Below, in pieces: positions 46,861-59,374 of a stretch of DNA of 64,000 nt (the stretch's first letter is position 1; the number at the start of each line of letters is the position of its first letter). Source of the stretch: Trematomus loennbergii. Lineage: Eukaryota > Chordata > Actinopteri > Perciformes > Nototheniidae. A program made the translations under genes and the position numbers. The stretch is from the NCBI GenBank assembly GCA_012861695.1, contig JAAOOA010000324.1:189001-253000 (forward strand). Reading direction: 5' to 3'. Under the pieces are notes generated by a model. It had not been told where the DNA came from and searched no databases. It worked only from the letters and a program-made list of their open reading frames with translations.

Positions 46861-47232
46861 ACTTATCAACCTTATTTAGCGTTACCTCTTGCCAGTCAAT
46901 TAAGACCTAAAATGATGGATTACCCCGAGGCCAGTGGGGTTACATTAGTCCAAAAGTTGTTTTTTCCTCAAAAGAAAAAGGTAAAAGCAGGCAGGGAATA
47001 CAGGTGCGGCGCGCAGTAAAAACAGGATTGCTATGATCTTTAGTCCTTGTTTCAATAAAGTACAAACCACTCCCACTGCCACTACATGCAAAGTGAACTT
47101 CCTGTTGTCACACTTACAGCTGAAGGCTCCCTTCTTTCAGGTTATTAGAAATAATAAATGGGCAGTCACTCGAGCACCAATGATACTTTGCCCCGTGGCG
47201 TGCCTTGTCCCTCTTACAGCCAACTAAACACA

Positions 47233-48298
47233 GGCTGCGTTTCACTTCTCTTATTTTTCATTTCCTCGCTCCTCTGTCTCGGTCTCACCAGAAGTTGATT
47301 TGTCTGCGCCATCTTGAGTAGCGTCCCAATGGCCTTATTTTTGCCGGAGGAGCGAGGAGCGAGGAGCGAGGAGCGAGGAGCGAGGAGCGATAATGGAGGA
47401 GCTATAACCGAGGAACCACCAGACCATCCTTCGATGAAATCCTCAGACACTCGCCCCGCCCCCTTACTGTGTATCGCTCACTGATTGGACGATGCAGCGC
47501 ATGCACTGATCTGATGCTTCTTGACATGAGAGCAGAGTTTCCCAGCGGAGTGAAGAAAACACATGAAACTCACGGGACTCACTCCTCAGTTTATACTGTG
47601 TTTTGTTTCAATTAATGTATCATTCAGTTACAAATATGTGATATATCTGAACAACAAAGTGGACAAAAATCATTTTATTCATTTTTGGAAACATTTTCAT
47701 GATCGCTTTTTTCGTTTTACATTTTCATTTATTGTCATTTCCATTCAGTCAGTCATTAAGTGCTATTTAACATGTTAATTTGCTACATATCCACACAAAC
47801 AAACTAAGTGTGCAATCCAATGAATGTTAATCTAACTGGGTTTTGATAGATTACATATCTCTTTTTCTTCTCTCAATTATTTTATTTCTATTGTGCACTC
47901 TAATCAATATTAATCTAACATGTTCGTTTATACATTTTAAGAATGGCGTTTATCTTTTTTGACAATGAGTTCTTATTTTATTTTATTTATTTGGGTCTAC
48001 AACAGATGATACAAATGTTTGTGTCAGTAAATGTGTCCTAACAGAGGCGGGGGTGTTTGTGAAAACAACGGGGACAGATCTGCTGTCAGACGATCAGCTG
48101 TGCGGCGTCATCACAAACGTACGTCGCTTCACGTGACGCTCCGGAGGAAAGGACGTCCCATTGCTCTTAAACTAATTTCCCTGCTTCTCGTGGTTTCCTT
48201 GCGTCTCTCCATGCTTCCCTGGTGGGAGGGACTAGTCGCAGGGAAACGACACAAGTGAGGGACGCAAAAAATCCATTTAACCGAAGTGAAACGCAGCC
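47233..48298. mobile_element. Element C (copy 2), complete, 3-bp TSD ACA
   Basis: The ends GGCTGCGTTTCACTTC and GAAGTGAAACGCAGCC are flanked by ACA at 47230-47232 and 48299-48301. Length is 1,066 bp, against 1,056 for copy 1 after removing D. No protein. The 3-bp duplication and TIR style fit Harbinger-type MITEs. Confidence 0.85.
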
Positions 48299-48301
48299 AC
48301 A

Positions 48302-48336
48302 TTCTTCTTCTTCTTCTTCTTCTTCTTCTTCTTCTC
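48302..48336 (+). repeat. (CTT)n microsatellite
   Basis: About eleven CTT units directly after copy 2 of element C. Confidence 0.9.
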
Positions 48337-48830
48337 TTCGTTTTTGGCAGATTGCAAACAACTTAAAAGGTGCATACCGCCACCTACTGTACATGAGTAT
48401 GAATCATCATATCATACCAACTCTTTAACCTATGATCTAATCAAAATAAATCAACAAAAAACATGAAATAAATAAAACAAAAATAAAAATCTATGTTCTT
48501 TCCTGACCTAATGTTAAATTCTTTTTCCTACCCCAGTTTCACTCAAGAATGTAAACAGCGCCTTTCTGGTAGCTCTCACTCCCTCTCCTTTTGTTCCCAA
48601 AATACCAACCACACTCCATTCCCTCTCTGCCTCTAAAACTTTAGCCTTTAGTTTTCCTCCAACACATTTTCTAAACCTGCCGCTCTACTTAAGCTGCCAG
48701 ATCTGCCTCTTCCTCGCCAACTCTGCTTCCACCTGAAGGCTCGGGGGAAAGTTCATCATCACTCAATGTTCTTTGTTAATCTGTTGAGTGATGAGGCCCG
48801 AGCCAAGACGCCAAACTATATGCTGCTTCT
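48337..48830. mobile_element. Dispersed retroposon-like fragment
   Basis: The stretch ttggcagattgcaaacaact, then aaaaggtgcataccgccacc, is a frequent fish repeat; the following ~400 bp is C/T-rich text without a readable protein. Family not determined. Confidence 0.35.
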
Positions 48831-48884
48831 AATAAACATATTTGTTTTTTACTGCACATCAATGTAAATACTGCTTTATTTTAC

Positions 48885-48915
<31 letters not shown>

Positions 48916-49500
48916 TGTTACTATAGTGTTTTTTAAATTCTTGTTTCACTTTTATGTATGCACCACGACACCAAGTCAATTCCTCGTACGTGTCAACCCA
49001 CCTGGTGATACACCTGATTCTGATGTCACAGAAACACATGAGTTGTCTGACTGAACTAGAATAAAACTCCAAAAATATTTAATGGCGTTTCCTTTTTTTG
49101 TAAACTTATTTTTGTTTTCAAATCTGATGTTTATAAGCTGCTTAGATTTGGCCACAGTCCCTGTAAATGTACACACTTTATGATCAAATGCACACCTTTT
49201 CTCCACTAGACTAGCTGGCTTAATAGGGCCTCTTTAAGTAAGTCTGAGTACCACTCGGACTTTCACTTGATAGTAGTACTCATGAAAGTTAACTTTACGA
49301 GGTATGGTTTTAAAGGAATAGTACATGTTGTGGGGTACCTGAACCACCTCTTTTCAGTTCTTTATTTCAGTTTCGGTATGCATGTTTTTAAAAGTTGAGC
49401 TTGTAAATCCTCTCAGGTACGTTCAGCGTTAACTGTCAATATTTCCTGTGTTTGGCCAGGATGTGGTCGCCGACCGCGTCAAACTCGATAGAAGAAGAGA
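48831..49500. other. Upstream flank of the two-Ig gene; no gene recognised
   Basis: AT-rich, with a TA run near 48886. The last ~150 bp should hold the promoter and 5' UTR of the gene starting at 49516. Confidence 0.35.
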
Positions 49501-49515
49501 GACGACATTACCGAG

Positions 49516-50302
49516 ATGGAAGTCTCCTCTCTCTGCCTAATGCTCTGTAAGTACGTTTATATTTTATTATTATTATTTAAATAGTGTTTATGTAACCAGG
49601 CTCATTGACTTATCCTCTTTTAAAATCTAAATATAGAAAGTTAACCGAGAGAAATGCATGGTTTGTCGAATGTGGCTTCCTGGTTTCTCATTCCAGTGAT
49701 TGTGAATTTTGGTAAAAGTCTGGATTTTAGTCTCTTTAAAACCCTGGTTTGTAAATAAGAGTGTTAGAGCCAGGCATACAGCAAATAATACAATTATAGA
49801 AGGAAGATTTGACATTTGCATTTTGAGAATAAAGTCCAATCTTTAATATGCTAACACTAGTAGTTTGATTTATTGTCAACATTTCCACAATGTGTTAATA
49901 GTGTGACTTCAATCTCAAAATTTGAAATAAAAACAAGGTGCGTATCAGTAGATGTTGATACGATATACTTTATTGTCCCCGTAAGGAAATTTGTTCTGTT
50001 ATATGTATGTTTTTGGGTAAATACACATTTGAGTTGTATTCTCTGAACTACTGACAACATGCCTCCGAAGGTTTTAATTTAAATAGTGTCATTTAGAGAA
50101 GGTTTTTTCATAAAAAGGGTCACTGTTTTCAGATCACGAACAAATCAAAGAAACTACTTTTATTTGTTGAAAAAGCACAATGTTGCAAAAAGTAGTGAGA
50201 TTGTATAAAAGTCTATGAAAAAAGGACCTAATTTCTCACCTCGATATTACACACACACACACACACAACACCACACACACACACACACACACACACACAC
50301 CA

Positions 50303-50361
<59 letters not shown>

Positions 50362-50362
50362 A

Positions 50363-50407
<45 letters not shown>

Positions 50408-53400
50408 GTGGTTTACCTCTATGGTCGTAGTACCCTCGCCTGGGCCCACCCAGCGCCATATTCTATTCTATTATACGGCTCTGGGCCCACCCACATGCAC
50501 GTCTGGCCCACCCACAGCCAATCAGCGCGTTATAGCGCAGAGCCGGGAAGCCCGGAAGGAAGTGCCACAAATTGCAGTTCCTCTAGTGGCCAACAGGGGC
50601 TGGATGCAGAAAGGATCCATCCCCATAGACCCCATGTTAAAATGCCCAACTTCACAGCAGAAATAAACATGTTTCTAGCCTGGATCCAATCAAACTTATT
50701 CTGGATATAGTTAGATTCCACCTTCATGACAATGGAATAGGGAGTGAATTTTTTTACCGTGAGTAAATTAGTAAGTAAGTAAGTTTTGCCGTGAGTGAAT
50801 GAAAGTCTTATTTCTTCTTGAGGTCTGCAGTGAAGCGTGTACACATTTGCTGAATATGAAAAGCGAGAGATCTCTCTCCCCCGTCTGTGTGCGAGGGGGC
50901 GGGGCAGTTTACACACACGCAGCTGCATGCAGCCACACACACACGGAGGAGATGGCGGAGAGAAGCGCTCCAAGGTGTGGTTAAACTTTACCCGTCTCGA
51001 TTTTAAACTCCTTTTATTTGTTTTTAAAGCCCTAAATGGCTGGCTCCGGCCTATATAGCCGAACTCCTCCAGCGCTACACCCCAGCCAGAGCTTTAAGCT
51101 CTGCTGACCAGCTGCTGCTGGTAGTGCCCAAGACCAGGCTTAAAACCCGAGGGCACCGAGCCTTCGCAGCAGCTGGCCCTAGGCTCTGGAACACTCTGCC
51201 CCTCCATGTGAGGTCGGCCCAGACCCTACTCTTAAAACACACTTCTTCTCCCTGGCCTTCTAGTCAGAGCGGAGCACGACTCCTGACTTTTCCCTGTGTT
51301 TTTTTTATATATCTGTTGTAATTTATTGTCTTTTTATGTGATTGTAGTATTTATTACATGTACAGCACTTTGGCCCGACCAAAAATCGCTTTTAAATGTG
51401 CTTTATAAATAAACTTTGATTTGATTTGAAAGCTATTGCAAAAGGGTCTTAAATCTGCAGTCTCTCTGGCAGGGGGCAAAGAGAAGTCACATTGTATAGA
51501 AGTCTATGAGAAACCATTTAGTTTATTTACCTCAGTAAAGGTTTTCCTGATGAGTTTTTGGTCTCAACCCTAGTTTTAAGTCTTTTACGTTACAGGATGA
51601 TGTTGATTTGGTAAACGGTGGTCCAATTAAAAGTCAAATTGACAATAAGGGCACCGTCCATCCCAGTTAAACTCATAGGAAGACGCCTAAGTCAAATGCT
51701 GGCAGCAATTAAAGCTAAAACATCACACTTGATTACTTTAATCCAGGGTTCGTGATACCATTGAATACACTAACATCATTTGCACAGTATTTCTCAAGGA
51801 TGTTTTTGCTAATCTCCAACTTTTTAGCTGAATAATATTTCCTCTCTGACCTCCACAGCTGCGACGCTGGTCATCACGCCCGACCAATCCCAGTTCTTCC
51901 AGTATGAATCCATCAATCTGAAGTGCGAAGCAAACTCCACCGGCTGGAGCGTCAAGAGAAACACTTCCCGGAAGATTTCTGAGGTTTGCATGCATGGCTG
52001 GCGCCACCCGGGTAATTCCTCGTGCCTGATCGAGTACGCCTACCCCACGCATGCTGGGGTGTACTGGTGCGAGTCTCCGGAGGGCGGCTGCAGCAACTCC
52101 GTCAGCATCTCAGTGAATGGTAATACCAAAACAAAAGTACATTTATGCAATAGAGTGGTGCAGTGACGAGTCCTAAAACCAGGAAGTGAGTCAGCATTTC
52201 ACCACTTCCTGTTCCCTCGTCTCAGAGCCAATGGGATTTCTCCATAGGATTTTGGAAAATAGCTGAAATAAGGTCTGTGGTTGACACAAAGTCAAGAGAC
52301 GGATCACGTTTTGTTCTAGGACATTAAATCCATCAGCAGTGACCTCACTGGTGATCTCTGAAGAGTTTACGTGTCTGAAAAACGATGGTTGTTACCAAGT
52401 GGCTGAATAGGACTACAGAAGTTGTGGAGGACGTTTACGTCATTATGCCGAACACATAAACACTCCTCTAAGTTAGTTTGCCCTGTTCTGCTTGAAAGCA
52501 AGTACCTGCCTCCTGCAAACTGTTCACACAAACGCTTCAACTTGTACCATTTAGAATCTGTCTGTCTGAATAAGGATCTTAAGTTGGCGTGACGTTGAAG
52601 TCGTGCTGCTGTACTCGACTGTAGCTCCTTTATAGCATAACGTTAGCATTTTGCTTCTGGACATTAGATTTATGATTCCAACATTATAAAAGTAGGGTAG
52701 ACATGTGGAGATTATCCTGAACAAAACGTGCATTTATCAAACAGGTTCGTTTTTCACAGACCTTATTTTTTTACAATATTCCAAAATCCAATAGAGAGGC
52801 GAAGTCCCTCCCCTTCCGGTTGAGCTTCATGGGACCTTATTTCAGAAAATTATGTATTGAAGTCAATGGAGAGAGAAAGATTATCTTTCGATCCCGTTTG
52901 AATTGTGCCACGAATTACACATATGATGTTTGTCAATTTAAAAGATATTTTGCAAGTCAAAAAAATTAAAATGTGTCGCAAAACTGTGAAGTAACACATT
53001 TTTTTGTGTGAAACCGCTCAATGAACTCCATCTCCCGTCTCGCACCACACACCCAGACGGCCGTCACGTTGGCACATTTCACTTCTTTCTTTCAGAATGA
53101 GGCGGAAAGTATTAAAAGAGGTGAACATCACTACAAGTCTGGGCATGTTGAGAGCTCTACATACACACAAGGGGAGTTAGTCGGTTCCGTAAGAGCCAGC
53201 ATGCGGGACCGGGACTCTGGGATTTGTAGTCTTTCTAGTTGCGTATTTTTCATAGTCTTATATTTCGACAGTTTTACGACAAACTGTGACGTTTTTTACA
53301 TGGAAATGATTTTTTAAGATTGACAAACATCATATGTGTAATTCGTGGCACAATTCAAACGGGATCGAAAGATAATCTTTCTCTCCCATTGACTTCAATA

Positions 53401-56100
53401 CATAATTTTTCCGAAATAAGGTCCCATGGGTCAGAAGTAGATGGGCGTGACTTCGCCAGAGAAATCACATTGCATTTTTGTCGAGGGACTTTTTTTTTTT
53501 TTTGTCATCCCTGCACCACTCTATTAAACAGCCACGTTTAGAGGAAGTATTCAGGTCCTTCACTTAAAGGTCTCCTATCAACGGATCACCCATTCTATCC
53601 TCAAACCCCTCTATTTCAGCGTTGATAGAGAAACGCTGATTCTGGGTCTAAAGCTTAAAGTGGACCTATCATGCTATATTTGAAAAATATATTGTAGGGC
53701 CCTATATAAAACATGTCTGTGACGTTTTTTTTCAAAATACCAAACAGATCATGCATTTTAGCCATGCATTATTTTGCTCTATTTGCTCTATTCCAGCCCT
53801 GTTTTTGCAAGGGCTGATTCTGTGACGTAGCTTTAATGCAAATGAGCTGCAGCTGACCACGCCCCCCTGCAGGAGAGGGGAGCGTGCTTTGAGATCAGCT
53901 GCTGGGCTCTCAGAAGAGGGGAGGAAAAGAGAGGCTCTGTTTTTTATTCTTATATTATTATATAGAGTCGTTATTCATTTGTTTTAAAGCTCAATAAATA
54001 ACAAAAGCCGCGTTCACACCGGAGTACTTTTCACCGTACTTTTCGCGTTTAGTTCCGTTAGTACCCCTTATGTCGCATTCACACCAAAAAAAGCACTTAA
54101 TCTCGGGAACTTTTACCCCCATTTTTAGTGCCTGCTGAGAGATGGTACTTTCCTGGGGGAAAAAAGTGCCCCAGTTCTGATTGGCTGGGCGAATTGCAAA
54201 CCACGCCCCGTACAACTCTGAAATGTTTTGTAGAGCCGCCATTTTATTATCCTCGCATTAGCATTATTAGCATTAGATTTACTCGGAAGGCTTCAGTAGA
54301 AGCTGCTGGGAGTCCCAGCAGCTTCTACTGAAGCCAGTCCCCAACTCCGGGGACTTCGGGCCGGGGACTCCGGGTGGCAGTATACGCCGTGAAGTGGTTT
54401 GCTGCCTGCCAGTAAACCCAAAACAGAAGAAGACGAAGTGACGTCAGCGGCTCATTTGCGTAATCTTCCCTTAGGGAAAAGTACTCCGGTGTGAACGCGA
54501 TCTGTACTAAATGCCCTGGGGTAATAAGTGCCGGCACTAAATACGGCAAAGTACTTGGTGTGAACGCGCCTAAAGAAGACCTCTGACCGGCACTTTTCAA
54601 ATTTTGTCCGGAAGATTTAAACTTTAACGGACATCTTGACCGGCGAAAAAAATCTAACTGAAACTCTGCCGCACGGTCCCCTCGTCCCTTGGAAGAGGCG
54701 GAGAGGTGGGTGTTTGTCATCTGCTGGTGGACTAACCGGAGAGTATTAGAGCAGCAGGAGCAAACGCTTGCCTCGGGGAGGGAGAAAAAGAGCCAGAGCG
54801 TCCACAGCGGAGAATAAACAGAAGGGCAACCATGGCAACCATGGCAACCATGCGCGGGAAGTCTTCTTCACTGCTTTTGTGGCAGACTACAGCGCCACTT
54901 ACAGGCCTGGCATATGTACTACAGCGTCTCCAGCGCTTTCGAGCGGTCGCGTGTGAACGGACACGTTTCTGGTGCCTGTTGCGTGTGGACGGAAGACTTT
55001 TTTGATAACGATTGCGGGCTGTCAGAAGAGGGGAGAAAAAGAGATCTCCGTCCTCCGTGTTTTATTATATAGAGTCGTTATTCATTTGTTTTAAAGCTCA
55101 ATAAATAACAAAGAACCTTTGACCGGCACTTTTCTAATTTTGTCCGGAAGATTAAACTTTAACGGACATCTTGACCGGCGAAAGAAACTGAAACTGAAAC
55201 TCTGCCGCACGGTCCCCTCGTTCCTTGGAAGAGGCGGAGAGGTGGGTGTTTGTCATCTGCTGGTGGACTAACCGGAGAGAATTACAGTGCTTGCCTCGAC
55301 GGGGAGGGATTGCATTGAATTAAAGCAGCGGGAACAAACGCTTGCCTCGGGGAGGGAGAAAAAAAGACACAGCGGAGAATAAACAGAAGGGTAACCATGG
55401 TAACTATGGGCGGGAAGTCTTCTTCGCTGCTTTTGTGGCAGACTACAGCGCCACTTACAGGCCTGGCATATGTACTACAGCGTCTCCAGCGCTTTCGAAC
55501 GGCAATGGCCGTGGCTGTCTCCTCCTGATTGGTGGAGTTGGCCCAATAGCCGTAGCGCCACCGTCCTGACGTCAGGACAGTGTTCAAATCTGGATCAGTT
55601 TTTATCAGATCCGTTGCAGCCCCTTTTTTAGAGATTTGGGTATGGAGGAAAATAGAGAGGGTTGTGTTTTCTGACACTTGGTGAGTTCCCTGGAACACCG
55701 GGGACACATATTCATGTATAAAAGACGTACAAAAGTGCATTTTGCATGATAGGTCCCCTTTAAGAAGCGCACTTGAGTTTATGTACTTTACTTTTCAATA
55801 CTGAATACAAAACCATGGAGATGTATGTTTTATATTCCAGCTGTCGGTGTGATCTTGGAGAGTCCGACACTTCCTGTGATGGCGGGAGATGAAGTCGCGC
55901 TTCGTTGTTCCTACAAGGAGGAGAAAAAGGTTAAACCCATATCAGATTTCTCTGCGGCGTTCTACAAAAACAAGGTGTTTATCGCCAACCATTCTGCAGG
56001 GAAGCTGATCTTTCAAGCAGTGTCCAAATCCGATGAAGGTTTCTACGAGTGTGAACATCCAAGAAAGGAAAATCCCTGCAGAGCTGGCTCGCAGTGACAG
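49516..56100 (+). CDS. Two-Ig FcR-like receptor gene (5' part: signal exon, D1, D2)
   Basis: Exons: 49516-49546 ([10 protein letters not shown]), 51859-52119 (D1) and 55841-56100 (D2), all GT-AG and phase 1. D1 is fully open: [33 protein letters not shown], then [28 protein letters not shown]2 reads [27 protein letters not shown], then [16 protein letters not shown] and [16 protein letters not shown]; a one-base loss at about 56066-56070 (exon 260 nt rather than 261) makes a stop that a +1 correction removes, leaving WLAVT. D1 is a paralogue of the Ig domain at 26.4 kb. Fish proteins of this kind are annotated as FcR-like; I cannot name the ligand. No membrane or tail exon was found to 64 kb. 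Confidence 0.7.
49960..50010 (-). mobile_element. LINE 3'-tail fragment
   Basis: The stretch gatatactttattgtccccg followed by taaggaaatttgttctg is the reverse complement of a fish LINE end. It lies in intron 1 of the two-Ig gene. Confidence 0.5.
50250..50405 (+). repeat. (CA)n microsatellite
   Basis: About 150 bp of CA with periodic CCA interruptions, which form a higher-order pattern (CACACACC blocks near 50300 and 50360). Confidence 0.95.
50985..51430 (+). mobile_element. L2-like LINE, 5'-truncated 3' end
   Basis: Translated pieces match the C-terminus of L2-clade LINE proteins ([16 protein letters not shown], then LRPI with a break, [20 protein letters not shown]). The 3' end has AGCACTTTGG, CTTTATAAATAAA and a GATTT-type tail. 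It is a different family from the CTTGC-tailed one at 23.2 kb. Confidence 0.75.
51431..51530 (+). repeat. Dispersed GTATAGAAGTCTATGAGAAA repeat
   Basis: The phrase agggggcaaagagaagtcac followed by attgtatagaagtctatgag also occurs, with small changes, near 50200, 56212, 56362, 56520, 61905 and 62715. This is a common fish intronic repeat of unknown class. Confidence 0.6.
52149..53525. mobile_element. DNA element with long inverted repeats in the D1-D2 intron
   Basis: The ends AATAGAGTGGTGCAGTGACG and (reverse) AATAGAGTGGTGCAGGGATG pair. Inner arms 52830-52955 and 53310-53440 also pair in reverse around aattcgtggcacaattcaaa. It starts 30 bp after the D1 donor. Non-coding. The target duplication is unclear. 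Confidence 0.7.
53578..55759. mobile_element. TTAA-flanked element(s) in the D1-D2 intron
   Basis: TTAA and AGGTCTCCTAT at 53574-53588 start one terminus; a second TTAA and AGTGGACCTATCATGC at 53655-53674 better matches the right end GCATGATAGGTCCCCT-TTAA (55744-55763). So an 80-bp stub of one element is followed by a complete one (53659-55759). The interior has a ~390-bp segment duplicated at about 54575-54950 and 55115-55500, plus the insert at 54007-54570. No transposase. Confidence 0.65.
54007..54570. mobile_element. MITE nested in the TTAA element, TIR GCGTTCACACC
   Basis: The ends GCCGCGTTCACACCGGAGTA and (reverse) GGCGCGTTCACACCAAGTAC are inverted repeats. The uninterrupted form of the host text (aataacaaagaacctttgac) is present at 55099, which shows it is an insertion. 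Confidence 0.75.
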
Positions 56101-56189
56101 GTGATGAAGCATTTTCTCTGGAAACGTGTGCTAATTGGTTGATTTTACAGGTAGAAATCGAACAAAGCCAATGTAAGAAGTGTCTCGAA

Positions 56190-56640
56190 GCTGCATTCTC
56201 TATCAAATCCAGCAGGGGGCAAAAAGAAAGTGGGATTGTATAGAAGTCTATGAGAAAATGACCTTATATTTGTGGTATATAGCCTGCAGATCTGTAATTT
56301 TAATGTTAAAAGCCTTTCAAAGCCATTGTGCCTTAAACCTTAAACCAACATTCTCTCTTATATCCAGAAGGGGCAGGGAAGAGTCACATTGTATAGAAGT
56401 CTATGAGAAAATGACCTTACTTCTACCCTATATTTGTGGTCTGTAGGCTGCATAGCTGTCATTTTAATGTTAAAAGACTTTCAAAGCCATTGCTAGAGTT
56501 CCTTAATCTTGCATTGTGTAGGACATCTTGCAAAGGGATAAAAAACGGATCGTATAGAAGTCTAAGAGAACATTTCCAAATTCCTTAGAAGGAAATGTGC
56601 GATCCGTAACCTTCAAGTTGTAAAGTTATAAGCCTTTCAA
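56190..56640 (+). repeat. Three tandem-like copies of the GTATAGAAGTCTATGAG repeat
   Basis: Units starting near 56205, 56362 and 56520 each contain tgtatagaagtctatgagaa or a variant, followed by attttaatgttaaaag and ctttcaaagcca(t/g)tg. Period about 160 bp. They follow the D2 exon. Confidence 0.6.
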
Positions 56641-57610
56641 AGCCAGTGTGCTTTAAGGCCCGGACACACCAAGCTGACACCAAAGAACTCACACAGACGG
56701 ACCCCCGACTGTTGTGTCAGTTCTTTGGTGTCTCTGCTTCTTGGCCCTGTGTCGCACTGGAACACACCGCAAAGACTTCAGCCGACGGCCAAGTAGCACG
56801 TACGAACTGCGCATGCGTGAGTGGCAATAACTCTCCTTACCAGCAGGCGGCGGTAGTGTGTATTCGTCATTCAAAAGAGGCAACAACCGGAAGACAGACT
56901 GCGTGATAACCGAGAGAAGAAGAACAGACAGCTTGATATAAACAAACAACAAATAGCGTGTGCGTTCCATTTTCACTCTACAGCGAGAAGCTCACGGGGC
57001 TTTCCCGAACCTGTGTCGAGAGCTGGAGTTAAATGAAATCTCAGATTTGCCTTCTTAATAGTTTGTTTGGGTCTCTCACTTCCGTTTCGCTTCTCATGAA
57101 CTGATTCGCTAGCTGAACCAACACACTCTCACTCCATAAACGTCCAGGAGCGACGCTTGGTCAGGGTCCCGAGGCGTGCAGTTGTGACGCTCCTAGGCTC
57201 CTTCAGCTTCATAAAGGGACGCAAATAGCTTTCAACTGATTGCAATGTATTCCCATCTGCGGCGGGATTTGACGCTCATGGAAGCACGGCATTCGTTTGT
57301 GTCGGAGGCTGTTAAAGGCAATGTGTGTCACATCCTGGCCCTGGCTGATCGCCTCACTCCCTCACCTGTGTATTTTCGCTCCCTGTTAATCACCTGCCTG
57401 GCCTCAATGAGCCTCAGCTGTCCCTAATCATTACTCCTCACCTGTGTATTTAGTCTGTGCTGTTTCCTTGGTCAGTGCCAGTTCGTCTTGTCTGTATAAC
57501 AGCAAGTGCTCCATGTTACTCTCCTGACGTAAGCTATTGTTCTAGCTGCTTAGCATTTTACCAACCTAGTTGGTTGTTTTTTTGTTGTTGCTTCTTTAGT
57601 AGTTTTTGAA

Positions 57611-58139
57611 CTGCCGCCAAAACTGAAAACTTGATGTGGATCTTAAATATATAAGCAATTAAACAACATCTTACATTTCTTTTCACACAATACGTCTCCT
57701 TGCAGTATCAACACTAATTCGGCTGACTTTATATTTGATCCAATTGGTAGATAGGCTGTATTTACACCATAACGGTGCACAGCTGATAGGGACACCTACT
57801 GGTTAAAGCACATTATTGGATTTTATAATTGTATTATTAGATATTAATAGGATCCCTATAAAGTATATTCTTTACTCGTCGTTATTCTCTACTAATAGTT
57901 AATTAAAGACTGTATATAATGACTATTTGCACATCCCATTCAAGATTTCAAGATTTTCTAAGGTTTATTGACATATCGCGTAAATACAGCCTATCTACCA
58001 ATTGGATCAAATATATAAGTCAGCCGAATTAGCATTGATACTGCAAGGAGACGTATTGTGTGAAAAGAAATGTAAGATGTTGTTTAATTGCTTATATATT
58101 TAAGATCCACGTCAAGTTTTCAGTTTTGGCGGCAATTCC
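57611..58139. mobile_element. Foldback element with ~158-bp inverted arms
   Basis: The left arm 57611-57769 (TGCCGCCAAAACTGAAAACT ...) and right arm 57983-58139 (... AGTTTTCAGTTTTGGCGGCA) are nearly perfect reverse complements around a ~210-bp loop. There is no coding text. Confidence 0.85.
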
Positions 58140-58790
58140 TGTTTGTCTAGAAGTCTTCTCATCAGGGCTCTATAAATACAGAACTACGGCAGATATGTAA
58201 TATTTAATGCAGCCGAAACGTGTATTACAATGCCGTTATGTGATGACTTTCAAAGAGAAAAGCAAGCACACTCGGCATAATGTATTTAATTCTTTTTTTT
58301 TTCGGATTTCAGATCGCATAAACACCAAATCCCAGCGTGCATAGCGGAATATCAGTATGAGAAAAACGGCATCATCTGTCCTTTGACCCTCACATCGTAC
58401 AAGGAAAAACTTCCAGAGAAAGACCCACAGTTAATATACACCATTCCTTCACATTTAAATTTAAATTTACATTAAAGTATTTTGTGAGGCCTTCTAACAT
58501 GTTTTTAAATATAACTACGGTTGTAGTTGAAGAGTTTGTAAATTAACATGAACCGAAGCTGTTGCCAGTTGCAATATACAGTCTATGGTTGCTACAGAGG
58601 ATTGTGGGTAATGTAATGTCTTCGGCCATCCAAAACTCATAGAAAACGACTTGTTTCTCAGAATTGAAGGGGAAAACGTGACAAAAGCATTGTACACTAA
58701 AACCTATCAATGTCGTTTAATTAACAAGGATAATCTGGTGTTTTGAGTTGATGAGTAGTGGAGATATCACTGTCAAATCAATCGACAGTA
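58140..58790. other. No recognised gene
   Basis: Sequence between the foldback and Harbinger elements. No supported exon is seen, and its repeat class is unclear. Confidence 0.3.
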
Positions 58791-58791
58791 A

Positions 58792-59374
58792 CGGACCGTC
58801 CACACAGCAGCGTTAAAAATCTTGAAACGCTTCTGCCCATTCACTTTGAATGGGGTGACGTCACTTTGCCTCACTTTTCGCCGAACTGCATTGTGGGCAG
58901 GCGAGCGGAGATTTTCAGGATTTTCAGGATTCAAAGTTGAGCAATGTTCAACTTTTGAGGCTGAGGTGGAAGCGTCAGCAATCAATTCCGTGTACGCAAA
59001 TCTGACAGTTCAAGCTCTAGCCAATCAAACGGCGTGTATGCTGGGAGAGACATACCGCAGGTCACTTCCTCATATTCCAAAAAATGGAGGAGAAATTAGC
59101 GGTAGGGAATCACCCGGTGCTTTATGACCAGACCCTATTTACCTACCGGGATACAAACCGGAGGAGCCAGGCATGGAGGGAGGTGGCAGAGACAGTGGTA
59201 GGTTTTCGCCTGTTTGGGGAGTTTATATCCAGTTTACTTCAAACTTTTTTGCTTCGTATGTCGCGGGCGGAAGATTCATGTGATTGGTTGTTGGTGCCTT
59301 GCTCGCAAAAAATCCCCAAGCTACAGATACGCCCACCTCCAAGATTTTTTTAACGCTGCTGTGTGGACGGTCCG
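58792..59374 (+). mobile_element. PIF/Harbinger-type derivative, 583 bp, TSD TAA
   Basis: TAA at 58789-58791 and 59375-59377; ends CGGACCGTCCACACAGCAGC and GCTGCTGTGTGGACGGTCCG are perfect inverted repeats that continue to AAAATCTTG (one base length difference). TAA is the classic Harbinger target. It keeps the start of a MADF-like second reading frame. Confidence 0.85.
59084..59203 (+). pseudogene. MADF/Myb-like fragment of a Harbinger second protein
   Basis: Reads MEEKLAVGNHPVLYDQTLFT then YRDTNRRSQAWREVAETVV. The order V..HPxLYD...YRD......AWxxVA is the start of a MADF DNA-binding domain, as in the accessory protein of Harbinger transposons. After about 40 residues the similarity ends, so only the first part of the domain is kept. 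Confidence 0.6.
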
